From the NCBI GenBank assembly GCA_964371945.1, contig CAYJPA010000108.1:1-15239 (forward strand): a stretch of 15,239 bases of DNA. The letters run 5' to 3'. The notes below the pieces were generated by a model that did not search any database, was not told where the DNA came from, and worked only from the letters and a program-made list of their open reading frames with translations. The position numbers and the translations under genes were made by a program. Shown one piece after another: positions 1 to 5,953 of this stretch. Each line of letters starts with the position of its first letter. Position 1 is the stretch's first letter. The stretch is from CAYJPA01 sp964371945. Its GTDB lineage: Bacteria; Chloroflexota; Chloroflexia; Thermomicrobiales; UBA6265.

Positions 1-620
1 CCGTGAATCAAAGCGGCCGGCACGAGCTCCGGCTCGCGGCCACCATTCGCCGCCTGAGCATTAATGTAGACCTTGGCGGCTTCCTCGACGATCTCCGAGT
101 AGAGCATCGCTTCATCGAGGGTGCATCCAAATGAGATCAGTCCATGGTTTTTCATGAGCACGGCTTTCGTATGCTCATCCATCGATTCGAGCACGCTAAG
201 GCCAATATCGGCTAGACCGGTCAGTCCGTATCTCGACACGGGAACGCGCTCGCCGATGACGCAACAGACTTCGGTCAGAATCGGGGGCAGGAAGTCGCGG
301 ATCGTTCCGACCACGGTCGAGTAATGCGAATGGGTGTGCACGATCGCGCCGATCCACGGAAATTGCCGCATGACCATCGTGTGCATTGGCGTTTCGCTGC
401 TTGGCTTGCGCATGCCGTCAACAACGTTCGCATCGATGTCGACGATCACCACGTCGGCAGGTGTGACCGTAGGATAGAGCATCCCGCTTGGCGAAATCGC
501 GATGAGCCCCGTTTCGCGATCGCGGATGCTCATATTGCCGGCCGTACCGTGCACGATTCCGCGCCGCAACGCCTCCATTCCGGCCGCGACGATTTGTTCC
601 CGCAACCCCGCCAGTAGCAC
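1..620 (-). CDS. Class II aldolase/adducin family protein (FucA-like), C-terminus cut by the window edge
   Basis: Metal-dependent class II aldolases cleave sugar phosphates such as fuculose- or ribulose-type phosphates in the cytoplasm; relatives include epimerases and dehydratases, so the substrate is open. The reading frame gives 206 residues before the window ends. Seen: GTAGNMSIR (25-33), ISPSGMLYP (42-50), SSETPMH with Glu76, HTHS with His95 and His97, and KNHG with His159. These match the Glu plus three His zinc ligands of E. coli FucA in order and spacing. The start is GTG at 620, chosen because AGAGAGG lies 7 nt upstream and almost touches the stop codon of the CoA-transferase B gene 15 nt away, so it is probably the third gene of that operon. 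Family assignment is firm; substrate is unknown. The missing C-terminal part is probably short. Confidence 0.9.
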   Translation of the reverse strand, partial: MLLAGLREQIVAAGMEALRRGIVHGTAGNMSIRDRETGLIAISPSGMLYPTVTPADVVIVDIDANVVDGMRKPSSETPMHTMVMRQFPWIGAIVHTHSHYSTVVGTIRDFLPPILTEVCCVIGERVPVSRYGLTGLADIGLSVLESMDEHTKAVLMKNHGLISFGCTLDEAMLYSEIVEEAAKVYINAQAANGGREPELVPAALIH

Positions 621-635
621 GGTTCTGCCTCTCTC

Positions 636-1364
636 TTAAAACTCGCTGTTGCTGACTCTTGTTGGGTCGATTCGTTCAAGCGCCGCCAATTCTTCGTCAG
701 ATGGCGGCTCCGTGATGGGTGTTGAGCCACCGACATCGATCGGAAACCCGGTCGCGGCCCGAAGTTGATCGGGCGACACGCCGGGGTGAATCGTTTCGAC
801 TTCGAGCCATCCGTCGCGACGCGCGAATATGCAGAGCGGCGTGACGACCCGATCGACGTTGCCTTCGGCGGTTACAAAATCGAGCTTATCGACGAAGATT
901 CGCGGATCATGCTTCGTTCGCCAGAGAAGCGTGCGCTTCGCGCTCGGCATCAGAGCCGCGCTGCCGGCGCCGCCGGGAAGGCGAACTTTGGGTTTGGCGA
1001 ATTCGCCGATCACGCTCATGTTGATCCTGCCGTGACCGTCGATCTGAACGCCGCTCAAGAATGCGGTGTCCAACCGGCCGCGAGCCGCTAAGTCAAACAA
1101 GTCGGTCAACGTCACGATTGAGCGTGTGCCATGCAACAGCATCGGGCTCACGGTCGAGATCGGGAGCGACGCCGGCGTTGGATCGACACTACCAGTGATA
1201 TTGAGGTAGATCAGATCGGGCGCGTGCAGCGCCTTGGCCAGGAGAATCGCGACCATGGGCAGCGGTGACGCAACGCCGTGGAAAACCGTCTCGCCGTTGC
1301 GCAACAGTCGCGCAAGCGAAACCGCCATGATCTCCCGCTGGCCGACGGAGACATCAGTCGTCAT
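636..1364 (-). CDS. CoA-transferase superfamily subunit B, IpdB/GctB-like
   Basis: A 242-residue beta-type subunit of the family I CoA-transferase fold, expected to form a heteromer with the A subunit encoded just upstream. ATG at 1364 was chosen over longer readings because it gives a 4-nt ATGA overlap with the A gene and a normal family length. Seen: the gly-rich LPGGAGSA (129-136), AEGNVDRVVTPL (166-177), IHPGVSPDQLRAATGF (192-207) and an acidic tail PPSDEELAALERIDP. The last two features look like mycobacterial IpdB as I remember it. By eye, the segment LNITGSVDPTP (54-64) aligns with the Y-E-S-G segment of glutaconate CoA-transferase B and has Ile56 in place of the catalytic Glu. If correct, ordinary CoA transfer through a glutamyl-CoA intermediate is unlikely. 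Fold assignment is firm; reaction is uncertain. Confidence 0.85.
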   Translation of the reverse strand: MTTDVSVGQREIMAVSLARLLRNGETVFHGVASPLPMVAILLAKALHAPDLIYLNITGSVDPTPASLPISTVSPMLLHGTRSIVTLTDLFDLAARGRLDTAFLSGVQIDGHGRINMSVIGEFAKPKVRLPGGAGSAALMPSAKRTLLWRTKHDPRIFVDKLDFVTAEGNVDRVVTPLCIFARRDGWLEVETIHPGVSPDQLRAATGFPIDVGGSTPITEPPSDEELAALERIDPTRVSNSEF

Positions 1365-2182
1365 ACCGCGATCATCGCTCCAGTGATTATCCGCTCGTCG
1401 ATGAACCGGCGAACGTCTATTTCGTTCCTGCTCGCCGCGATGTACTCCGCCAGGAGCTCGGCGTCGTAGTCGTACTCGCCGGCGCAACTGCACGGCCAGG
1501 CGCCTCGCGCCGCTTCAACCACCGCATCGACCATGAAGCCGGGAATCGCGACCGTGTCCGGAGCGCTCTCGAACGACGATCCATCCACGATTCGCTCGGT
1601 GGTGATGATCACGCGCGTCGCGGCCTGCGCCATCAGCACATCTTCGAACCGGGTGCCAATGATCCGGGCGTTTCCGAGCGAGTCGGCTTCCTGGACATGA
1701 ATGATCGCCACATCAGGTATCAACGCGGGGATGGCGATGACCGGCGTTCCGGTATAGGGGTCCTCGATCGATTTGAATCCGCGCGCTTCCAGCAGGTCGG
1801 AGCCGAACATCCCAGCGATCGGCATGAACGGCACCCCCTGAATCGCTGCGCGGAGTCCGGCGATCACGGTGTAGCAGGCGTGCTCCTTCGATTCGACGAC
1901 ACCCTGTTCGATCGCCCGGCGAAAGCTCGGCGCCATGCCAAACGCGGTCTCGAACCCGACGAAACCAGCGGAGACGCTCGATGCTGAACCGGCGGCGATG
2001 AGCAGATCGATATCGTAGGCCCCGGCCGTTTTGACGAGCTCCAGGCCAGTGATTCCCTGGCGGACGATCTCGTGCACCGCGGCGCACGGACCGCGGTGGA
2101 TCGTGTTACCGCCGAGCGCCAATCGCGAACCGTTCTGAATATAGGAAATCGCGGAATACAAGGTGGTGAGTTTGGACAACAT
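1361..2182 (-). CDS. CoA-transferase superfamily subunit A, IpdA/GctA-like
   Basis: A 273-residue alpha-type subunit that pairs with the B subunit directly downstream; the stop overlaps the next start by 4 nt, implying translational coupling and fixed stoichiometry. Seen: an N-terminal GGNTIHRGP loop (24-32), a mid-region VVESKEHACYTVIAGLRAA (95-113) followed by GVPFMPIAGMFGSD (116-129), PALIPDVAIIHVQEADSLGN (152-171), a common CoA-transferase A signature, and a late FMVDAVVEAARGAWP (216-230). The start is ATG at 2182 with GGAG upstream. Family members act on glutaconate, 3-oxoacids or, in IpdAB, a steroid ring intermediate. The gene is transcribed divergently from an acyl-CoA synthetase, which suggests a shared organic-acid degradation role. 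The substrate cannot be read from the sequence. Confidence 0.88.
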   Translation of the reverse strand: MLSKLTTLYSAISYIQNGSRLALGGNTIHRGPCAAVHEIVRQGITGLELVKTAGAYDIDLLIAAGSASSVSAGFVGFETAFGMAPSFRRAIEQGVVESKEHACYTVIAGLRAAIQGVPFMPIAGMFGSDLLEARGFKSIEDPYTGTPVIAIPALIPDVAIIHVQEADSLGNARIIGTRFEDVLMAQAATRVIITTERIVDGSSFESAPDTVAIPGFMVDAVVEAARGAWPCSCAGEYDYDAELLAEYIAASRNEIDVRRFIDERIITGAMIAV

Positions 2183-2224
2183 GTCTTTTTCGCTCCACTC
2201 CGGCGCGGCACGCCACGAGACATC

Positions 2225-2235
2225 GGTATGATACC
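2225..2235. promoter_or_regulatory. Palindromic operator candidate in the divergent promoter region
   Basis: GGTATGATACC is a perfect 5-1-5 inverted repeat centred on position 2230, almost the midpoint of the 2183-2273 gap between the divergent CoA-transferase and acyl-CoA synthetase genes. It contains TATGAT on the plus strand and TATCAT on the minus strand, each one mismatch from a -10 hexamer, so a bound repressor could close both promoters. No good -35 element is visible on either side. The GT...AC symmetry is compatible with FadR/GntR-type regulators, but no regulator gene is in the window, so the binding protein is a guess. Confidence 0.4.
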
Positions 2236-2273
2236 TTCATGAATCGATCTCGTCCGCGCTTGAAACGGGAATA

Positions 2274-3884
2274 GTGATGTATCCATCCGAGGTCTACCGT
2301 TCCTATCTCACCCCGCTTCGCTTTCTGCAACGGAGCGCATCCGTTTTCCGATCCAAGCCCGCGATCGTTTACGGCGATCGCTCCTGGACCTACCCAGCAT
2401 TCGCCGGGCGTGCCTATCGACTCGCTTCGGCGCTGAAGTCAGCGGGCATCGAGCGCGGCGACCGCGTGGCTGCCCTCCTGCCGAACATACCGCAAATGCT
2501 CGAGGCCCATTTCGGCGTGCCGCTCTCGGGCGGAATTCTGGTGGCAGTCAATACGCGGTTGAGCAGCGAGGACATCGCATTCATCTTGAATCACTCGGGC
2601 GCAAAGGCGCTGATTGTCGATACTGAGATCGCGTCATTGGTCGCCCCGGTTCTCGGTACCTGCCCAGAGCTCAAGACCGTGATCAATGTGATCGATGTCG
2701 CCGGCGGCCTGGAGTTGCCGGGTATCGAGTACGAGTCTTTTCTCGAGCACGGTTCGCCCGATACGGTCGAATGGTCGATCGACGATGAAGAGGAGATGAT
2801 CTCGATCAACTACACCAGCGGCACAACCGGGCTGCCCAAAGGGGTGATGTACACCCATCGCGGAGCTTACTTGAACGCACTGGGGGAGCTGCTCGAAACC
2901 AGGATGTCGAGCGATAGCGTTTACCTTTGGACACTCCCCATGTTTCACTGCAATGGTTGGTGCTATCCGTGGGCGGTCGTTGCGATCGGCGGCACGCAGG
3001 TTTGCCTGCGCAAGTTCGACGCCGGCGCGGTCTGGGATTTGGTACGCCAGCGTGGCATAACCCACTTCTGCGGAGCACCAACGGTGCTGATCGCGCTCGC
3101 AAACCATCCCGGCGCGACCGAAGGTCAGCTTGAACAAAAGCTGATCGTTTCCGTGGCAGCCGCGCCGCCTTCGCCACAGATCATCGCCCAGATGGAATCG
3201 CTCGGGATTGAGATCATCCACGTCTATGGTCTGACCGAAGTCTACGGCCCATACACGGTGTGCGAATGGCAACGCCAATGGGACGATCTCCCCTTGGAAG
3301 AGCGCAGCAAGGTCAAGGCCCGTCAGGGCGTCGGCTACATCGTTGCCGAAGAGGCACGTGTGGTCGACGAGAACATGATCGACGTCCCCGCGGACGCCCA
3401 AACGCTCGGTGAAGTGCTCATGCGCGGCAACAACACCATGAAGGGATACTACAACGATCCGGTTGCGACCGAGAAGGCATTCCGGGGCGGTTGGTTCCAC
3501 TCCGGCGATCTAGCGGTCATGCACCCGGACGGATACATCGAGCTGCGCGATCGACAAAAAGACATCATCATCAGCGGCGGCGAGAACATATCGACGATCG
3601 AGGTCGAGCGAGCGATCTATGCGCATCCGGCGGTGCTCGAGGTCGCGGTGATCGCGATCCGGGACGATTATTGGGGCGAGGTCCCGAAAGCGTTTGTGAC
3701 GCTGCGTCCGGGCGCGGTTGCGACGGCTGAGGAGATGCTGGCGCATTGCCGGCAGCATCTTGCGCGGTTCAAGGTGCCAAAGGCGATCGAATTCTGCGAA
3801 CTGCCAAAAACATCGACTGGGAAAATCCAGAAGTTCGTGCTTCGTGACCGGGAATGGAAAGACGAAACGAAACGCATCCACTAA
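2274..3884 (+). CDS. Acyl-CoA synthetase (AMP-forming), medium/long-chain or DmdB-like
   Basis: Activates a carboxylic acid to its acyl-CoA using ATP, through an acyl-adenylate. The 536 residues match the usual length of stand-alone ligases. All ANL-superfamily motifs are present: P-loop YTSGTTGLPKG (180-190), YGLTE (318-322), HSGD (409-412), RQKDIIISGGENIS (427-440) and the C-terminal catalytic lysine Lys517 in PKTSTGKIQK. The N-terminus YPSEVYRSYLTPLRFLQRSA resembles the fatty-acyl / methylmercaptopropionyl-CoA ligase branch. The start is GTG 2274 or the adjacent ATG 2277; CGGGA sits just upstream. It is divergent from the CoA-transferase-like pair, with a shared promoter region, suggesting it supplies the CoA thioester used there. 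Substrate specificity is not determined. Confidence 0.93.
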   Translation: MMYPSEVYRSYLTPLRFLQRSASVFRSKPAIVYGDRSWTYPAFAGRAYRLASALKSAGIERGDRVAALLPNIPQMLEAHFGVPLSGGILVAVNTRLSSEDIAFILNHSGAKALIVDTEIASLVAPVLGTCPELKTVINVIDVAGGLELPGIEYESFLEHGSPDTVEWSIDDEEEMISINYTSGTTGLPKGVMYTHRGAYLNALGELLETRMSSDSVYLWTLPMFHCNGWCYPWAVVAIGGTQVCLRKFDAGAVWDLVRQRGITHFCGAPTVLIALANHPGATEGQLEQKLIVSVAAAPPSPQIIAQMESLGIEIIHVYGLTEVYGPYTVCEWQRQWDDLPLEERSKVKARQGVGYIVAEEARVVDENMIDVPADAQTLGEVLMRGNNTMKGYYNDPVATEKAFRGGWFHSGDLAVMHPDGYIELRDRQKDIIISGGENISTIEVERAIYAHPAVLEVAVIAIRDDYWGEVPKAFVTLRPGAVATAEEMLAHCRQHLARFKVPKAIEFCELPKTSTGKIQKFVLRDREWKDETKRIH

Positions 3885-3981
3885 ACGAGTCGTTAGCGTT
3901 TGCATTGGGTCCTGTCGAGCGGATAGGATGAACCTGGTTGAAGATTCCTTTCCAGCGCACTCTTTCCGAGCGGAGCATCAC

Positions 3982-4236
3982 GTGCGTCACTTGAAAACCG
4001 TGTCCTATGCAATCACCGCGCTCGGAATCGTTTGCGTGACCGCCGTCCTGCTGCTCGATCTCAATCCAACCGTATTGCTGATTGGGTTGATGCTGATCAT
4101 CGCCGGCGCCGTCAAAGTCACCATGGTCGCCCTCTGGCACACGGTTGCCGGATTCGGAGCGCCAGTGGTGGCCGACGACCCGGCCGGTTCCTCCAGACGT
4201 CGCAGATCGATACCACATCGAAAGGAAGGGCTATGA
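3982..4236 (+). CDS. Small two-helix membrane protein, unknown function
   Basis: 84 residues with two strongly hydrophobic stretches, about 7-27 (VSYAITALGIVCVTAVLLLDL) and 30-52, joined by a short LNPT turn, then a basic tail SSRRRRS. I do not recognise a family. GTG 3982 was chosen because CGGAG lies 6 nt upstream; an in-frame ATG at 3928 would add 18 polar residues but has poor ribosome-binding spacing. The stop overlaps the next start by 4 nt (ATGA), so both small proteins are probably made together. The 97-nt stretch between the acyl-CoA synthetase and this gene shows no clear promoter or terminator. Confidence 0.65.
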   Translation: MRHLKTVSYAITALGIVCVTAVLLLDLNPTVLLIGLMLIIAGAVKVTMVALWHTVAGFGAPVVADDPAGSSRRRRSIPHRKEGL

Positions 4237-4505
4237 GCAACCGACCAGACGATGATCGTCTCGCCCGCGCACGCCAGGCGAGACAGGTCCTTTCCGGGTC
4301 AGAGGTGCGACCGCCCTCGACTCAGTCGAATGTGTACGCCGCGGCAAGTGGGCTGTTCACGAGCTCGCAACGCACCTATTTGATCTCGCTCGGTGTGCTG
4401 ATTGTGCTCGGTCTCCTGCTTTGGCTGATCTTCAGCATGGGAGTCGCCAGCATCATCTTCTTCCTGCTGGCGTTGACGTTGATCGCCGGTTGGCTGGTCT
4501 TTTAG
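4233..4505 (+). CDS. Small two-helix membrane protein with polar N-terminal tail, unknown function
   Basis: 90 residues. The first 45 or so are polar and Arg/Asp/Ser-rich (RLARARQARQVL); then come two hydrophobic segments, about 49-69 and 70-90, and the protein ends in the membrane with TrpLeuValPhe. ATG 4233 is preceded by the strong site AAAGGAAGGG and overlaps the previous stop by 4 nt, so this start is well supported. No family is recognised. Its hydrophobic C-terminus and coupling to another two-helix protein suggest a small membrane complex, but that is inference. A cupin gene starts 3 nt after its stop. Confidence 0.75.
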   Translation: MSNRPDDDRLARARQARQVLSGSEVRPPSTQSNVYAAASGLFTSSQRTYLISLGVLIVLGLLLWLIFSMGVASIIFFLLALTLIAGWLVF

Positions 4506-4508
4506 CCA

Positions 4509-4877
4509 GTGGCGAATCCGCCGGTCTCCACCTGGAGCGAAATTCCGCCCGAGCGGGTTTTCCCGGGAATTACCCGCCAGGTCATCCAGGGCGATCAACA
4601 AACGCTCGTGCGATACGTCTATGAACCGGGCGCGGTCTTTCCCGTTCACAGTCATCCGGAAGAGCAGATCACGATTGTCATCACTGGCCGGATTGAATTC
4701 GATGTTGACGGCATGCCGGTGACGCTCGGAGGTGGACAGGCCGCGGTGATTCCGGCGAACGTGCCCCATGGGGCCAGAGTGTTTGGCGATGAGGTCGTCG
4801 AAACATTCAACTCCCTAAGCCCCCGCCGGCCGGAAAGCCCGTTTGGTGCGTCGAGCGGAGCGAATGCGAATGAGTGA
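4509..4877 (+). CDS. Cupin-domain protein
   Basis: A 122-residue single-domain cupin. Motif 1 is GAVFPVHSHPEEQITIVITG (41-60), with metal-ligand candidates His47, His49 and Gln53; motif 2 is GGGQAAVIPANVPHG (74-88), with His87. Such small cupins bind a metal and act as dioxygenases, isomerases or sugar-sensing proteins, and the sequence alone does not say which. GTG 4509 begins 3 nt after the stop of the small membrane protein, and the 3' end overlaps the SDR gene, so it belongs to the same transcription unit. The last 20 residues are low-complexity and rich in Pro, Ser, Gly and Asn. Confidence 0.85.
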   Translation: MANPPVSTWSEIPPERVFPGITRQVIQGDQQTLVRYVYEPGAVFPVHSHPEEQITIVITGRIEFDVDGMPVTLGGGQAAVIPANVPHGARVFGDEVVETFNSLSPRRPESPFGASSGANANE

Positions 4878-5745
4878 GGGCGATCCGCCGCGGCGGCATC
4901 TCCGGCTGGTGAAGACGGTTCGCGGCTCAGCTCCCGATCCTGCTGTGCCGGCGAAAGCGCCCTTGTTTCCGCCTGGCCAATTCTCCGGGATGTTCAATCT
5001 CAGTGGCCGGGTGGCGCTGATCGTCGGAGGCGGCGGTGGGATCGGCGGAGCGATCGCGCACGCGTTTGCAGATCACGGCGCCCGGATCGTAATCGCGGAT
5101 CTCAATGTCGACATGGCGCGCCATGTCGCTCAAACCTGCGCCCGGCCGACGGCATTGGGTGCGCTTGCTGTGCAAATCGACGTCACGAATCCCGAGCTCG
5201 TGCGCCAGGTTGTGGCCGCAATCGAGCACGAAACTCAGAAGATCGACATCCTCGTCAATTCGGCCGGAATCAACATCCGGCGACCGGTGGTCGATTACAC
5301 CCCGGAAGAGTGGATGCGGATCATCAATGTCAATCTCTCCGGCGTGTTTTATGTAACCCAGGCGGTTGCCAGGGGGATGCTGCAACGTGGATACGGCCGG
5401 ATTCTGAGCCTCGGATCAGTTTCAAGCCTCATGGGTCACCCGCATCACGCTCCGTATGCCGCGACCAAGGGCGGCATCGCGATTATGACCAAGGCGATGG
5501 CGACCGAGTGGGCGGCCGGCGGCATTACAGTCAATGCGATCGGTCCTGCCTATACCGAAACGGGTCTCACCGCTGACTACATCTCCGCCACCGCGACACG
5601 CGATGAGATCCTGAGCTCGATCCCGATGGGCCGGTTTGGCAAGCCGGAAGACGTTGCCGGAGCAGCGGTGTACCTCTGTTCTGACGCCGCGAGCTTTGTC
5701 ACGGGCCAGACGCTGTATGTCGATGGCGGACGCACCGCCGACTAA
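4870..5745 (+). CDS. SDR-family NAD-dependent oxidoreductase (gluconate 5-dehydrogenase-like)
   Basis: A classical short-chain dehydrogenase of 291 residues. Seen: the Rossmann loop GGGGGIGG (53-60), Asp77 at the end of beta-2 (favours NAD over NADP), NSAG (130-133), catalytic Ser183, Tyr196 and Lys200 (YAATK), and PAYTET after the active site. It resembles sugar-acid and polyol dehydrogenases such as gluconate 5-dehydrogenase, but that subfamily call is weak. ATG 4870 lies 9 nt after GCGGAG and overlaps the cupin end by 8 nt. This gives an unusual 40-residue basic, proline-rich leader before the usual SDR start MFNLSGRVALIVG; ATG 4990 would remove it but has no ribosome-binding site. It is the last gene of the 3982-5745 cluster. 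Confidence 0.9.
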   Translation: MSEGDPPRRHLRLVKTVRGSAPDPAVPAKAPLFPPGQFSGMFNLSGRVALIVGGGGGIGGAIAHAFADHGARIVIADLNVDMARHVAQTCARPTALGALAVQIDVTNPELVRQVVAAIEHETQKIDILVNSAGINIRRPVVDYTPEEWMRIINVNLSGVFYVTQAVARGMLQRGYGRILSLGSVSSLMGHPHHAPYAATKGGIAIMTKAMATEWAAGGITVNAIGPAYTETGLTADYISATATRDEILSSIPMGRFGKPEDVAGAAVYLCSDAASFVTGQTLYVDGGRTAD

Positions 5746-5755
5746 AGGCACAAAA

Positions 5756-5805
5756 GCGTCAACGACCTCCTTGGCTCCGGAGTTTCCAATGTCAGTCGTT
5801 GATGC
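5756..5805 (+). terminator. Hairpin after the SDR gene, possible terminator
   Basis: An 11-bp stem with one G-U pair (5756-5766 against 5795-5805) encloses 28 nt that hold a second small stem, TTGG with CCAA. It begins 10 nt after the SDR stop. There is no T-run after it, so if it ends transcription it is probably by a weak or Rho-assisted mechanism; it might instead protect the 3' end. Confidence 0.4.
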
Positions 5806-5840
5806 AGATTGCACAGTACCCTCTGCTGAGTTCGCTCATC

Positions 5841-5874
5841 ATCAGGCGTCAAATCAGGCATAATTAGATCAGGC
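5841..5874 (+). repeat. Three direct repeats ATCAGGC upstream of the antiporter
   Basis: ATCAGGC occurs at 5841-5847, 5853-5859 and 5868-5874; the first and third copies continue with G. CATAAT at 5859-5864, a possible -10 hexamer, lies between copies two and three. No convincing -35 is visible. The 208-nt gap 5746-5953 holds this array, the hairpin above and a pair of CGAGCAC repeats (5931 and 5946) just before the start codon, and otherwise nothing I can identify. Confidence 0.4.
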
Positions 5875-5953
5875 GCTATCGTCGAACCGCGGCGATGCCA
5901 ATGAATCCGCCCGCGAATGCCGCTCCATATCGAGCACGAACGAAACGAGCACC

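Noticed and set aside
2634..3500. 288-codon open frame antisense to the acyl-CoA synthetase
   Set aside because: The plus strand carries all ANL motifs across this stretch; the antisense product has atypical composition and no family.
3868..3901. AAACGC ... GCGTTT inverted repeat at the end of the acyl-CoA synthetase gene as terminator
   Set aside because: Only six pairs around a long loop, with no T-run; too weak to call.
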